Of a stretch of DNA of 64,000 nucleotides, positions 16,702-26,625 are shown in pieces. The stretch comes from Chryseobacterium ureilyticum (GTDB taxonomy: Bacteria; Bacteroidota; Bacteroidia; Flavobacteriales; Weeksellaceae), in NCBI RefSeq assembly GCF_900156735.1, contig NZ_FTOL01000003.1, positions 558,001 to 622,000 on the forward strand. Direction: 5' to 3'. The translations under genes were made by a program, and so were the position numbers. Position 1 is the first letter of the stretch. The number at the start of each line of letters is the position of its first letter. The notes beneath the pieces are model-generated. The model was not told where the DNA came from and made no database searches. It worked only from the letters and a program-made list of their open reading frames with translations.

Positions 16702-17178
16702 TTATTTCCCCAGATAGGAATTGTACATCCAAACTTCTTTCTCCTGCTCCGTAATATAGTCGCTCATCTGAGAATTCGTTCCTTCATCTCCAGCCTTATC
16801 TGTAATGTCCAAAAGTTCTCTCTGAAGATCAATTACTACTTTGAAAGAGCTTAAGATCTGCTCAACACTTTTCGTACCATCTGATACCTCTTTGCTTTCC
16901 TTGATCGTTGCTACTTTTAAGTAATCCGAATAATTGTGAGCCGGAGTAGCACCCAACGTTAAGATTCTTTCGGCAATTTCATCAATTTTTAAAACAAGGC
17001 TGTTGTAAAGTTCCTCAAACTTTGGGTGAAGAGTAAAGAACTGATCCCCTTTGATGTTCCAGTGAGATCCTCTCGTGTTCTGATAAAATACAGAATAGTT
17101 GGCTAAAAGGATATTTAATTTTTCTGAAATGTTTTTGCAGTCGACTTCTTTAAGTCCGATAATACTAGCGTTTTTCAT
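16702..17178 (-). CDS. dps: Dps-family ferritin-like DNA protection protein
   Basis: A 158-residue ferritin-like protein. Dps dodecamers oxidise and store iron with hydrogen peroxide and protect DNA in starvation and oxidative stress. The diiron/ferroxidase region reads RGSHWNIKGDQFFTLHPKFEELY, followed by DEIAERILTLG, the usual Dps pattern with H, D and E ligands at the dimer interface. The C-terminus is short and not lysine-rich, so DNA binding may be weak. The upstream region holds a TAAATTTG -7-like element at 17287-17280. It is monocistronic. Confidence 0.93.
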   Translation of the reverse strand: MKNASIIGLKEVDCKNISEKLNILLANYSVFYQNTRGSHWNIKGDQFFTLHPKFEELYNSLVLKIDEIAERILTLGATPAHNYSDYLKVATIKESKEVSDGTKSVEQILSSFKVVIDLQRELLDITDKAGDEGTNSQMSDYITEQEKEVWMYNSYLGK

Positions 17179-17481
17179 ATGTATATATTTATTTTTTAAA
17201 GTTGTGTATCATCACCGAATTTTAGATTTTTAAAAGAAGATTATTGCGGTGATTGAATCATGTGATCTTCTTATCATATCAAATTTACGAAATATTGTGC
17301 CGAACTGCCTGCTTTACCAATAGAAGATAACTATGAGAAAGTTTTTTAAAATAGTTTGAATATATTGAAATTTAAACCTTAAAAATAATAATAGAAATAT
17401 AGTTATATAGAATAATTATTTCTGATTTGCAGGTTTACTGCAGATGATCCTTATCTTTGAAACTTATATTTATCATTAATC
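17179..17481. other. Intergenic region between dps and the membrane glycosyltransferase-like gene
   Basis: This 303-base, very AT-rich divergent gap holds a possible minus-strand -7 element for dps (17287-17280) and a good plus-strand promoter at 17426-17459. I see no small gene in it. Confidence 0.6.
17426..17459 (+). promoter_or_regulatory. Promoter of the 530-residue membrane protein
   Basis: TTTG (17426-17429), 22 bases, TATCTTTG (17452-17459). The spacing is at the long end of the flavobacterial range. The start codon follows 22 bases later. Confidence 0.55.
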
Positions 17482-19074
17482 ATGAAAGCATTCCAACATA
17501 TAAGATTACGAAGTTTTTTATGGTCTTTTATTATTTTTTTCTCTATTTGCCTGTTTTACTACATCAGTTCATCGATGAAAACAGAAGGACATTACACTTA
17601 TCTTTTGGACGATGCTTACATTCATCTTGCTATCGCAAAGAATTTTGCGTTGTATGATGTCTGGGGAATGACGAAATACCAGTTTTCCTCTACTTCATCG
17701 TCACCATTATTCACCTATATTCTTAGTTTACTGATTACTCTTTTTGGGAATAATGATCAGATCCCTTTGTATTTCAATATTATTTTCAGTGCCGGAATTT
17801 TATATTTCCTTTCCACCTATTATGCTCAGGTTCTCAAAGGAGTAAAAGAAACTGTTCTGGGTGTTCTTTTCACTGTATTTTTTATTGTGCTTCAGATCAA
17901 TCTTCTTTCAGGAATGGAGCATGTTTTTCAGGTATTTCTTTTTGTTGTTAATATCTTTTGTTTTTCCCATAAAAACCAGAGTAAAGTTGCTCTGTATGGT
18001 TTCTATCTAAGTATTTTGCTGATGGGGTTGGTTCGCTTTGAGAGTATGTTCTATTTCGTAATTCTGGCATTTATGTTTGCTCTTGTCAGAAAATGGAAAG
18101 ATGCTATACTAATTTTACTATTGGGATTTATACCGATCATAGCTTTCTGTGCTTATAACTATCAGCAAGACGGATTCTTTTTTCCCAATTCTGTAGTGGT
18201 GAAAGGAACAAAGCTGAGTCTTGATTCCAATATAGTGCAGCAGTTGAAAGTAATTTTACTGGATAACTTTCTGTTGAATGTGAGTTTCTATAAAGTAGGT
18301 GTTTTTCCTGTTTTACTTTGTCTTATTGTGGTTTATAGGGATTTCAGAGTAAAGAATGTACAGGATGTATTAAAAGATAACTTTTTACTGATTGTATTTT
18401 CCCTACTTATGATCTGTCATTGCATGTTTGCTGATTTGAAAGGACATCTGCGTTATGAGGCTTATATCCTTACCGGATTCTGTATGGCATTGATTCCAAA
18501 GTTTAAAGAGCTGTTTTCTGATTTCCGGAATTATATTAAAAAGGAAAAATTAATTACCATATTGATTGCTGCCAATGCTTTCCTTCTTATATATAAAGGA
18601 GGAGTTGCTCACAAAATAATGATGGGTGGAGGGAAAAACATCTATGAGCAGCAGGTGCAGTCGGCAAAATTTCTGCATCAGTTTTATAATAATTCTAAAG
18701 TTGTAGCTAATGATATCGGAGCAATATGTTATTATACCAATATTCATTTGCTTGATATTGCCGGTCTGGGTTCTGTGGAAACCATTCATTTCAATGAAGG
18801 TAAAAAGAAGTTTGACGAAAAGTTTGGAAATTTCCTTACTCAATATAGTACAGATAATAGATATGATATTGCTGTTGTATATGAAGGTTGGTTGCAAGGA
18901 TATGTTCCTGCCGGCTGGAAAAAAGCAGCTGTTGTGAAAATTGAAGAAAAGGTTACGGTAGCAAGACTTGAAGTTTCTATATATTCCATAGATGTGAGGA
19001 ATCTGGAGCAGTTGAAACAAAATATTAAAAAATTTAATTGGAATAAAAACGTTACCGTCACAATCGTTGATTAA
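17482..19074 (+). CDS. Polytopic membrane protein, GT39/ArnT-like
   Basis: A 530-residue protein with about 10 to 11 membrane segments and a soluble C-terminal domain of about 130 residues. After the first segment comes LLDDAYIHLAIAKNFA, the position and DD pattern of the catalytic acid in GT-C glycosyltransferases that use lipid-phosphate sugar donors (PMT, ArnT and relatives). No other family motif is decisive. The C-terminal part (NDIGAICYYTNIHLLDIAGL) resembles the extracytoplasmic domain of such proteins. It would modify envelope glycans or proteins, but donor and acceptor are unknown. Monocistronic with its own promoter. Confidence 0.65.
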   Translation: MKAFQHIRLRSFLWSFIIFFSICLFYYISSSMKTEGHYTYLLDDAYIHLAIAKNFALYDVWGMTKYQFSSTSSSPLFTYILSLLITLFGNNDQIPLYFNIIFSAGILYFLSTYYAQVLKGVKETVLGVLFTVFFIVLQINLLSGMEHVFQVFLFVVNIFCFSHKNQSKVALYGFYLSILLMGLVRFESMFYFVILAFMFALVRKWKDAILILLLGFIPIIAFCAYNYQQDGFFFPNSVVVKGTKLSLDSNIVQQLKVILLDNFLLNVSFYKVGVFPVLLCLIVVYRDFRVKNVQDVLKDNFLLIVFSLLMICHCMFADLKGHLRYEAYILTGFCMALIPKFKELFSDFRNYIKKEKLITILIAANAFLLIYKGGVAHKIMMGGGKNIYEQQVQSAKFLHQFYNNSKVVANDIGAICYYTNIHLLDIAGLGSVETIHFNEGKKKFDEKFGNFLTQYSTDNRYDIAVVYEGWLQGYVPAGWKKAAVVKIEEKVTVARLEVSIYSIDVRNLEQLKQNIKKFNWNKNVTVTIVD

Positions 19075-19129
19075 ATGTAAGTGTCTGTTAATTAATTTTT
19101 AATAAAAAAGATTATTTATATGCAACCGC

Positions 19130-19159
19130 TTGTTAATTAAAAAAAAATTACTATTTTTG
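19130..19159 (+). promoter_or_regulatory. Promoter of the rpsL operon
   Basis: TTG (19130-19132), 19 bases, TATTTTTG (19152-19159): a near-ideal Bacteroidetes housekeeping promoter, about 20 bases before the rpsL start. Confidence 0.75.
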
Positions 19160-19183
19160 CACCCTAAAATAAAAAGCAATTAA

Positions 19184-19597
19184 ATGCCTACTATTCAACA
19201 ATTAGTAAGAAAAGGAAGAGCCACGCTTGCCAAGAAGAGCAAATCGGCTGCCCTTGATTCTTGTCCACAAAGACGTGGTGTATGTACGAGAGTATATACA
19301 ACTACACCTAAGAAACCTAACTCTGCACTTAGAAAAGTAGCAAGGGTAAGACTTTCTAACGGTAAAGAAGTTAACGCCTATATCCCGGGCGAAGGACATA
19401 ATCTTCAAGAGCACTCGATAGTATTGGTTAGAGGCGGAAGGGTGAAAGACCTACCGGGAGTACGTTACCACATCGTAAGAGGTGCATTAGACACAGCTGG
19501 TGTAAATGGAAGAACTCAGAGAAGATCTAAGTACGGAGCTAAGAGACCTAAACCAGGACAAGCAGCTGCTGCTCCTGCAAAAGGAAAGAAAAAATAA
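19184..19597 (+). CDS. rpsL: 30S ribosomal protein S12
   Basis: 137 residues. S12 sits at the decoding centre of the 30S subunit. [14 protein letters not shown] and [13 protein letters not shown] hold the two lysines whose mutation gives streptomycin resistance in other bacteria; both are wild type here. A short Ala/Lys tail ([12 protein letters not shown]) extends the C-terminus. First gene of rpsL-rpsG-fusA-rpsJ; 23 bases to rpsG. Confidence 0.98.
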   Translation: MPTIQQLVRKGRATLAKKSKSAALDSCPQRRGVCTRVYTTTPKKPNSALRKVARVRLSNGKEVNAYIPGEGHNLQEHSIVLVRGGRVKDLPGVRYHIVRGALDTAGVNGRTQRRSKYGAKRPKPGQAAAAPAKGKKK

Positions 19598-19620
19598 TCA
19601 TTAAATAAGGTACAGAAGCA

Positions 19621-20097
19621 ATGAGAAAGACAAAAGCGAAAAAAAGACCGTTGTTACCAGATCCGAAGTTTAATGATCAATTGGTAACGAGATTCGTAAA
19701 CAACTTAATGCTAGACGGTAAGAAGTCTATCGCATTCAAAATTTTCTATGATGCATTAGAGATCGTAGAAACTAAAAAAGGAGAAACTGAAAAAACTGCA
19801 CTTGAAATCTGGAAAGATGCATTAACAAACGTTATGCCTCACGTAGAAGTACGTTCTAGAAGAGTAGGTGGAGCTAACTTCCAGATTCCTATGCCAATCA
19901 GAGCTGATAGAAAAATTTCTATGGCAATGAAATGGTTAATTAGCTACTCTAAAAAGAGAAATGATAAGTCTATGGCTTTGAAATTAGCTAATGAAGTTGT
20001 AGCTGCTTCAAGAGAAGAAGGTGCAGCTTTCAAAAAGAAAACTGATACTCACAAAATGGCGGAAGCTAACAAAGCGTTTTCACACTTTAAATTCTAA
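19621..20097 (+). CDS. rpsG: 30S ribosomal protein S7
   Basis: 158 residues, normal for the family. S7 nucleates assembly of the 30S head and contacts the exit-site tRNA. The N-terminal [17 protein letters not shown] and the [16 protein letters not shown] motif are typical. It lies between rpsL and fusA, with only 6 bases to fusA. Confidence 0.98.
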   Translation: MRKTKAKKRPLLPDPKFNDQLVTRFVNNLMLDGKKSIAFKIFYDALEIVETKKGETEKTALEIWKDALTNVMPHVEVRSRRVGGANFQIPMPIRADRKISMAMKWLISYSKKRNDKSMALKLANEVVAASREEGAAFKKKTDTHKMAEANKAFSHFKF

Positions 20098-20103
20098 TCT
20101 GAA

Positions 20104-22221
20104 ATGGGTAGAGATCTTAAATTTACAAGAAATATTGGTATTGCTGCTCACATTGATGCGGGTAAGACTACCACTACAGAAAGGATTTTATTCTATACAG
20201 GTGTAAACCACAAAATTGGAGAAGTTCACGATGGTGCTTCTACAATGGACTGGATGGAGCAGGAAGCAGAAAGAGGTATTACTATTACTTCTGCTGCAAC
20301 TACTTGTTCTTGGAACTTTCCAACGGATCAAGGAAAACCTGTTGCTGATACTAAACCTTACCACTTCAACATTATCGATACACCGGGACACGTTGACTTC
20401 ACTGTAGAAGTAAACAGATCTTTAAGAGTATTAGATGGATTGGTATTCTTATTCTCTGCAGTAGATGGAGTAGAGCCTCAGTCTGAAACAAACTGGAGAC
20501 TTGCTGACAACTACAAAGTTGCTAGAATGGGATTCGTAAACAAAATGGACAGACAAGGTGCTGACTTCCTTAACGTGGTAAACCAGGTTAAAGACATGTT
20601 AGGATCTAACGCAGTTCCAATCGTTTTACCAATCGGTGCTGAAGAAGATTTTAAAGGTGTAGTTGACTTAATTAAAAACAGAGCGATCATCTGGGATGAA
20701 GCTGGACAAGGTGCTACTTTTGAGGTAGTTCCAATTCCTGAAGACATGAAAGATGAAGTTCTTGAATATAGAGAGAAATTAGTAGAAGCTGTTTCTGAAT
20801 ATGACGAGACTTTGATGGAGAAATTCTTCGAAGATCCGGATTCAATTACAGAAGAAGAAATCAATGCTGCATTGAGAGCTGCTACTATCGATTTATCTAT
20901 TATCCCAATGACTTGTGGTTCTTCGTTCAAGAACAAAGGAGTACAGTTTATGTTGGATGCAGTATGTAAATACTTGCCTTCTCCATTGGATAAAGATGAT
21001 ATCAAAGGTACTGACCCAAGAACAGACGCTGAAATTACAAGAAAGCCATCTGTAGATGAGCCTTTCTCTGCTCTAGCATTTAAGATTGCTACTGACCCAT
21101 TCGTGGGAAGATTAGCATTCTTCAGAGCATACTCTGGAAGACTAGATGCTGGTTCTTATATCTTGAACACTCGTTCAGGAGATAAAGAAAGAATCTCTAG
21201 AATCTATCAGATGCACGCTAACAAGCAAAACCCAGTAGAATATATTGAAGCTGGTGATATTGGTGCTGCTGTAGGATTCAAGTCTATCAAAACTGGTGAT
21301 ACGATGTGTGACGAGAAAAACCCAATCGTTCTTGAATCGATGGTTTTCCCTGATCCGGTAATTGGTATCGCTGTTGAGCCTAAAACTAAAGCTGACCAAG
21401 ATAAAATGGGTAACGCTTTAGCTAAATTGGCTGAAGAAGATCCAACGTTTACTGTAAGAACTGACGAGGCTTCTGGACAAACGATCATCTCTGGTATGGG
21501 TGAGCTTCACTTAGATATCATTGTAGACCGTATGAAGAGAGAGTTCAAAGTTGAAGTAAACCAAGGACAACCTCAGGTAGAGTACAAAGAAAACTTAACA
21601 AGAGTTGCCAACCACAGAGAAGTTTACAAAAAGCAATCTGGAGGTAAAGGTAAATTTGCTGACATTGTATTTGAACTAGGACCTGCTGACGAAGGTAAAA
21701 TTGGTTTAGAATTCATCAATGAGATCAAAGGTGGTAACGTTCCTAGAGAATTTGTTCCTGCAATTGAAAAAGGATTTAAAGCTGCAATGAAGAACGGTCC
21801 TTTGGCTGGTTTCGAAGTTGAAGGTATTAAAGTTGTTCTTAAAGATGGATCTTTCCACGCAGTGGATTCTGATGCCCTTTCTTTTGAAATGGCTGCTAAA
21901 TTAGGATTTAAAGAAGCGGGACGTGCTGCTAAGCCAGTAATTATGGAGCCTATTATGAAACTGGAAGTTGTAACTCCAGAAGAATATATGGGTAACATCA
22001 TTGGTGACCTTAACAAAAGAAGAGGTACTATCAGTGGTCAGGAAGAGAAAAACGGTGCTGTTGTAATCAAGGGTTCTGTTCCACTTTCTGAAATGTTTGG
22101 ATACGTAACTACTCTAAGAACACTTTCATCAGGAAGAGCTACTTCTTCTATGGAATTAGAGAAGTACCAAGCTACTCCACAAAACGTTGCTGACGATATC
22201 ATCGCTAAAGCAAAAGGTTAA
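20104..22221 (+). CDS. fusA: Elongation factor G
   Basis: 705 residues. EF-G is the GTPase that drives translocation and, with RRF, ribosome recycling. Visible are the P loop AHIDAGKTT, switch [10 protein letters not shown], the [10 protein letters not shown] guanine-specificity motif, and domains II to V ([16 protein letters not shown] in domain [13 protein letters not shown] and the [15 protein letters not shown] loop at the C-terminus). tuf does not follow it, unlike in E. coli; rpsJ follows after 16 bases. Confidence 0.98.
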   Translation: MGRDLKFTRNIGIAAHIDAGKTTTTERILFYTGVNHKIGEVHDGASTMDWMEQEAERGITITSAATTCSWNFPTDQGKPVADTKPYHFNIIDTPGHVDFTVEVNRSLRVLDGLVFLFSAVDGVEPQSETNWRLADNYKVARMGFVNKMDRQGADFLNVVNQVKDMLGSNAVPIVLPIGAEEDFKGVVDLIKNRAIIWDEAGQGATFEVVPIPEDMKDEVLEYREKLVEAVSEYDETLMEKFFEDPDSITEEEINAALRAATIDLSIIPMTCGSSFKNKGVQFMLDAVCKYLPSPLDKDDIKGTDPRTDAEITRKPSVDEPFSALAFKIATDPFVGRLAFFRAYSGRLDAGSYILNTRSGDKERISRIYQMHANKQNPVEYIEAGDIGAAVGFKSIKTGDTMCDEKNPIVLESMVFPDPVIGIAVEPKTKADQDKMGNALAKLAEEDPTFTVRTDEASGQTIISGMGELHLDIIVDRMKREFKVEVNQGQPQVEYKENLTRVANHREVYKKQSGGKGKFADIVFELGPADEGKIGLEFINEIKGGNVPREFVPAIEKGFKAAMKNGPLAGFEVEGIKVVLKDGSFHAVDSDALSFEMAAKLGFKEAGRAAKPVIMEPIMKLEVVTPEEYMGNIIGDLNKRRGTISGQEEKNGAVVIKGSVPLSEMFGYVTTLRTLSSGRATSSMELEKYQATPQNVADDIIAKAKG

Positions 22222-22237
22222 TTTTTAAATTAAAGAA

Positions 22238-22543
22238 ATGTCACAAAGAATCAGAATAAAACTAAAATCTTACGATTACAACTTGGTAGACAAGTCTGCT
22301 GAGAAAATCGTAAAAACGGTAAAGGCTACTGGTGCTGTTGTAAACGGTCCTATTCCATTACCTACGAATAAGAGAATCTTCACAGTGTTGAGATCTCCGC
22401 ACGTAAACAAGAAAGCAAGAGAGCAGTTCCAATTATCAGCTCACAAGAGACTAATGGATATCTACTCTTCTTCTTCTAAAACTGTTGATGCTCTAATGAA
22501 ATTAGAACTTCCTTCAGGTGTAGACGTTGAAATTAAAGTGTGA
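22238..22543 (+). CDS. rpsJ: 30S ribosomal protein S10
   Basis: 101 residues, normal length. S10 is a head protein of the 30S subunit and, as NusE, part of antitermination complexes. [28 protein letters not shown] is diagnostic. It is the last gene of this transcript: a clear terminator follows 27 bases later, and rplC, its usual neighbour, is about 17.7 kb away. Confidence 0.98.
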   Translation: MSQRIRIKLKSYDYNLVDKSAEKIVKTVKATGAVVNGPIPLPTNKRIFTVLRSPHVNKKAREQFQLSAHKRLMDIYSSSSKTVDALMKLELPSGVDVEIKV

Positions 22544-22570
22544 TAACTGCATACTTTGCAATGATTATAG

Positions 22571-22605
22571 AATCCGTTCCTTTTTAGGGACGGATTTTTT
22601 GTTTT
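22571..22605 (+). terminator. Terminator after rpsJ
   Basis: AATCCGTTCC (22571-22580) pairs with GGGACGGATT (22587-22596, one G-T wobble), followed by a T run. It ends the rpsL-rpsJ transcript and so separates it from rplC. Confidence 0.88.
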
Positions 22606-22666
22606 TAAAGCTAATTGTATTTTAGTATCTCAAACATTCTTGATATTTTTGAATTAAATTAATACC

Positions 22667-23494
22667 ATGAAAAAACTAATACTGCTGCTATTCCCCTTAT
22701 TGTTTAGTGCGCAGACCCATCGTTTTATTTACCAGTTTCAGTATAAAACAGACTCATTGGCAAAAGAACTGAGTAAAGACAATATGATTTTGGATATCAA
22801 CCCTGATGATGTCAAATTTTATCCTTATTCCTACGCCGAAACAGACTCTTTAAATATTATTCGCGGTCAGAGAAGATCGAGATGGGATGATCACCTTCCT
22901 GCTCTTATCAGAAAAAAAGATTCTTTTGAAAATACTTCATTGATTTTACTGAATGATATTTATTCTTTAAAATCAATAGACAAAATGAACTGGAAACTGC
23001 TGAATGATACAAAACTGGATGGGCAATATACATTACAGAAAGCAACAACAACTTTTGGAGGCAGAAAATGGGAGGCATGGTTTTGTAAAGATATCAGTTT
23101 AAGTGAAGGACCTTATAAGTTCCGTGGACTTCCGGGACTGATATTTGAAATAGAAGATACTCATAAGAATTATATTTTCAAACTGGCTAAAAGTGTGAAA
23201 CTTCCCAAAACCTATGAAACCTCATTTCTGGAAAGCTTTATGGGAAAGAAACCTATTCCTGTAAATGATAAGATCATCGCAAAAAAACAATTGGAACTTT
23301 ATAATGATCCGTTACGTGACGTTGCAGAAGCATTTAAATCTAATACCAATCCAGACAATACATTTTATGTTTTAGGAGTGCAGATCAAAAGCATAGACCA
23401 GCTAAAAGGAATGTCTGATGAACGAAGAAAGAGGATCTTAAAAGAAAATAATCCTATTGAGATTGATAAAGCAGTAAAATATCCTTCAAAGTAA
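22667..23494 (+). CDS. GLPGLI family secreted protein
   Basis: 275 residues with a signal peptide (MKKLILLLFPLLFSAQ). The family signature is FRGLPGLIFEIEDTHKNY, about residue 158, preceded by a W-x-A-W-F/x-SEGPYKF stretch. The family is found in Bacteroidetes and is exported; its function is not known. It directly follows the split point of the ribosomal cluster and ends with its own terminator (23622-23657). A second member, 271 residues, lies at 38975-39790, at the other end of the same inserted segment. Confidence 0.8.
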   Translation: MKKLILLLFPLLFSAQTHRFIYQFQYKTDSLAKELSKDNMILDINPDDVKFYPYSYAETDSLNIIRGQRRSRWDDHLPALIRKKDSFENTSLILLNDIYSLKSIDKMNWKLLNDTKLDGQYTLQKATTTFGGRKWEAWFCKDISLSEGPYKFRGLPGLIFEIEDTHKNYIFKLAKSVKLPKTYETSFLESFMGKKPIPVNDKIIAKKQLELYNDPLRDVAEAFKSNTNPDNTFYVLGVQIKSIDQLKGMSDERRKRILKENNPIEIDKAVKYPSK

Positions 23495-23621
23495 ACAATC
23501 GATCTATATAAATTCATCCCTCGTTGGAATTACATAAAGTTTGAAAACATAGTGAAAGAAGTATAAGTTAAAGAAAAAGAATAACTCATTCTTAGACTTT
23601 AACAAATTGATATTCATATTT

Positions 23622-23657
23622 AAAGAGATACTACCATCCCGGAAGTATCTCTTTTTA
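23622..23657 (+). terminator. Terminator after the GLPGLI gene
   Basis: AAAGAGATACT (23622-23632) pairs with AGTATCTCTTT (23644-23654), followed by further T residues. Confidence 0.8.
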
Positions 23658-23812
23658 TTTTATACCCGATCATGTTTATTATTAAGATATTTTTTAATAT
23701 CCCCAGTGAGATTATGAATGTCATAATTGGTAATTCTAGGCAATGACATATGTCACCTGATTTTATTTATTTAGAATCATTAAAAATAATAATTTTGCAA
23801 AAAAAATTATTG

Positions 23813-25819
23813 ATGATAAGAATAGTATCTTTTTCTTTACTGGTTTTAGGGACAGCTTTTGTAAGCGCTCAAAAAAAGAAAGACTCTTTGAAGAGTAGTA
23901 ATATTGATGAAGTGGTAATCACAGGATCAGGATATGCTCAAAAAGTAAAAGATGCTCCGGCTACGATTTCTGTGATCAGCCAGGCAGATATTAAAAAAAG
24001 AGCTTATAGAGATATTACAGATGCATTGCAGGATATTCCGGGTGTATTTATTACTGGAGGAGGAAGTACCAGTGACTTCTCAATAAGAGGAGCAGAATCT
24101 GGGCAGACTCTTGTTTTGATCGATGGTAAAAGAATAAACACCAGAGAAACAAGACCAAACTCTGATGGTCCTGGTATTGAGCAAGGCTGGATGCCACCAT
24201 TAGAAACCATTGAAAGAATAGAAGTTGTAAAAGGTCCTATGTCTTCTTTATACGGATCAGATGCAATGGGAGGTGTTATCAATATTATCACTAAAAAATT
24301 AACTAACAACTGGAGAGGATCTGTTGCAACAAGCTTAATTCAGCAGGTGCACAAAGAATCAGGGAACACTTACCAGATCGATGGATATACTGCCGGTTCT
24401 TTAATAAAAGACCGTCTTCAGATGAAAATCACTGGAAGCTATTCTGACAGAAATGAAGATAAATTCGTAGGCGGATTTACTGAAAGAGTGATTAAAGCTT
24501 TCGGGACAGAATTCAGCCTTACTCCCAATGAAAAGAATGTATTTAAATTAAACTACGACTATAACCGTCAGGAGAGAAACCAGAATCCAGGATATTCATT
24601 GGCTCCTAATGCAAAAAGCTCTCGTAACAATTACGAAAGAAACGTTTTGTCGTTAAGCCATAAAGGAGATTATACAAACTTCCATACGAATTCTTATATT
24701 CAATATGATAATACCAATAACCCAAACAGGGATATGAGGTATGAAACTTTTCTTGCATACAGCTTCAATAACTTCAATATTAAAAAACACGTTATCAGCT
24801 TCGGTGGTGAGTACAGATATGAAAGACTGAATGATTTAGGAAACAAAATTAAATCAGAAGGGGAGATCGTTACCAAACTTACCCGTTGGAACTGGTCTGC
24901 TTTTGCAGAAGGAAACTGGAACCTTGTTGATAAACTTCACTTAGTAACAGGTGCCCGTTTAGACAACGATGAAAACTATGGTTCCAACTTTACGCCAAGA
25001 GGATATTTAGTATGGAATGTTAATAACAATTTTACCGTAAAAGGAGGTACTTCATGGGGATATAAAGCTCCCGGATTAAGAGCTGTAAACCCAGGTTGGG
25101 GACAGGTAACCGGAGGTGGAACTCAGGATGGAGTAATCATCGGTAATAAAGACCTTAAGCCAGAGAAAAGCTTTAACCAGGAAGTTACTGTGATGTTTGA
25201 AGACAATAAAAAGGTTATTAATTTAAGCGTAACCGGATTCAATACAGACTTCAAAAATAAGCTGGTAGAAGTAAGGAAATGTAACAATAGTGAAGAATGT
25301 AAACAATTTGAAAACATTTACAATCATATCTATGATTTCATTTCAACAAGAGAAAACTTAGGGAAAGCAAACAGCATGGGATTAGAAGCTAACCTTGGAG
25401 TAAATGTTAGCAAAAGCGTTGTATTAAAAGCCAATTATACCTATACAGATACAAAGATCAAGTCTGATGAGATTCCTGCACTTTACAACAAACCTTATGC
25501 AAGAATTCCTAAGCACATGATGAATGCCAATGTTTCATGGAAAGCAAACGACAGCTTTGAATTCTGGACAAGAGGAAACTACAGAAGCGAAAGCCAGCCT
25601 GGTGTAAGCAGAGGTAAAGCACAGGAATTCCCGATTCCTGCATACTTCCTATGGGATCTTGGAGCGGTCTACAGACTGAATAAACATGTACGTTTCACTT
25701 TTGGAGTTTACAATTTATTAGACAAGAATATACGTAATGATGCATCTGATCCTGCCAATAACTTTGGTTTCAGAATCGATGGAATCAGATATCAGTTCGG
25801 AGCGAACTATTTCTTCTAA
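23813..25819 (+). CDS. TonB-dependent outer membrane receptor
   Basis: I place the start at 23813, giving 668 residues, since MIRIVSFSLLVLGTAFVSAQ is a proper signal peptide; a reading extends 63 bases upstream but runs over a TAATTTTG -7 element (23790-23797). The plug domain (about 40-160) has DAPATISVISQADI, DALQDIPGV, SIRGAESGQTLVLIDGKR and ERIEVVKGPMSSLYGSDAMGGVINIITKK, the CirA/FepA type. The remainder is a 22-strand barrel ending in a Phe (ANYFF). Ferric siderophore or haem uptake is likely, in keeping with the PepSY and iron permease genes downstream; the ligand is not known. Confidence 0.9.
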   Translation: MIRIVSFSLLVLGTAFVSAQKKKDSLKSSNIDEVVITGSGYAQKVKDAPATISVISQADIKKRAYRDITDALQDIPGVFITGGGSTSDFSIRGAESGQTLVLIDGKRINTRETRPNSDGPGIEQGWMPPLETIERIEVVKGPMSSLYGSDAMGGVINIITKKLTNNWRGSVATSLIQQVHKESGNTYQIDGYTAGSLIKDRLQMKITGSYSDRNEDKFVGGFTERVIKAFGTEFSLTPNEKNVFKLNYDYNRQERNQNPGYSLAPNAKSSRNNYERNVLSLSHKGDYTNFHTNSYIQYDNTNNPNRDMRYETFLAYSFNNFNIKKHVISFGGEYRYERLNDLGNKIKSEGEIVTKLTRWNWSAFAEGNWNLVDKLHLVTGARLDNDENYGSNFTPRGYLVWNVNNNFTVKGGTSWGYKAPGLRAVNPGWGQVTGGGTQDGVIIGNKDLKPEKSFNQEVTVMFEDNKKVINLSVTGFNTDFKNKLVEVRKCNNSEECKQFENIYNHIYDFISTRENLGKANSMGLEANLGVNVSKSVVLKANYTYTDTKIKSDEIPALYNKPYARIPKHMMNANVSWKANDSFEFWTRGNYRSESQPGVSRGKAQEFPIPAYFLWDLGAVYRLNKHVRFTFGVYNLLDKNIRNDASDPANNFGFRIDGIRYQFGANYFF

Positions 25820-25849
25820 CAATTTTTAAAACCTTAAAATAAAGTATAA

Positions 25850-26470
25850 ATGAAAAGCGCTTACATCAAAACTATCACAGTAGCATTTGCAACATTATTC
25901 GTTGTTTCATGTTCAGGAGACAAAAAGAAGGGAGTAGACTACAACCAGTTTAAGACGGAAGTAAAACTTACTCCTGAGCAGGAAAAAAGCTTCGATGAGA
26001 TTACTGCAAAGTATCAGCAGTTACAGGAGCAAAACTATCAGGCTGCAAAAGCTCAGGGTGGAAATATGGACCGTGTGGCATTAGGGATCAAAGGTGAAGA
26101 ACTGAGAGCACAGCAGGCTCTTGATATGGCTAAAGTTCTTGATGTTCAACAAATGGAAAAGTTCAACAAATTTGTTGATGAAAACTCAAGAAAAAGACCA
26201 AGATATAACAACGAGCTATTAGAAAGAATCAAAGCGGAAGCTCAACTTTCTGAAGACGAATTCAAAGTGGTAAATGCAGCAAATGATGCCTTCGAAAAAG
26301 CATTCAGCGATGCTCACGATGTATATCACGGGAACAATGATCTTGCAAAAGAATATTGGGAGAAATTTGATGCCCAAAGAAAAGCAGCTATTCAAAAAGC
26401 GTTAACGCCTGAGCACTATACAATTTTTGAAGAAATTGTAAAAGATGTTCAGTTCAAAGGACGTAAATAA
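25850..26470 (+). CDS. Lipoprotein paired with the TonB receptor
   Basis: 206 residues with a signal peptide and lipobox (FVVSC, Cys21). The mature part is highly charged and helical with repeated EQEKSFDEI, LSEDEFKVV and LTPEHYTIFEEI segments, recalling the LTxxQ motifs of Spy/CpxP-like periplasmic proteins. That likeness is weak. It follows the receptor gene by 30 bases and ends before a strong terminator, so the two form an operon. A role as accessory to iron uptake is inference from position. Confidence 0.65.
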   Translation: MKSAYIKTITVAFATLFVVSCSGDKKKGVDYNQFKTEVKLTPEQEKSFDEITAKYQQLQEQNYQAAKAQGGNMDRVALGIKGEELRAQQALDMAKVLDVQQMEKFNKFVDENSRKRPRYNNELLERIKAEAQLSEDEFKVVNAANDAFEKAFSDAHDVYHGNNDLAKEYWEKFDAQRKAAIQKALTPEHYTIFEEIVKDVQFKGRK

Positions 26471-26576
26471 TCGATATTAATACCGGTGAAGGCTGAGAAG
26501 TATGAGTCAGAATGGCACTTACTTTTTACCTAAATTCGTATTGACTTTTTTTAATTTATTCATATCAATTTAAAAA

Positions 26577-26609
26577 CATTAAGATAGTAAAACTGTCTTA
26601 ATGTTTTTT
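26577..26609 (+). terminator. Terminator after the receptor-lipoprotein operon
   Basis: CATTAAGATAGT (26577-26588) pairs with ACTGTCTTAATG (26592-26603, one G-T wobble) around AAA, then TTTTTTG. It ends just 16 bases before the PepSY gene start. Confidence 0.9.
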
Positions 26610-26625
26610 GCTGTTAATACCAAAA

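Noticed and set aside
17179..17481. A small gene in the dps upstream gap
   Set aside because: No frame with a credible start and composition; only promoter elements.
22222..22237. A tuf gene expected after fusA
   Set aside because: Only 16 bases lie between fusA and rpsJ; tuf is not in this window.
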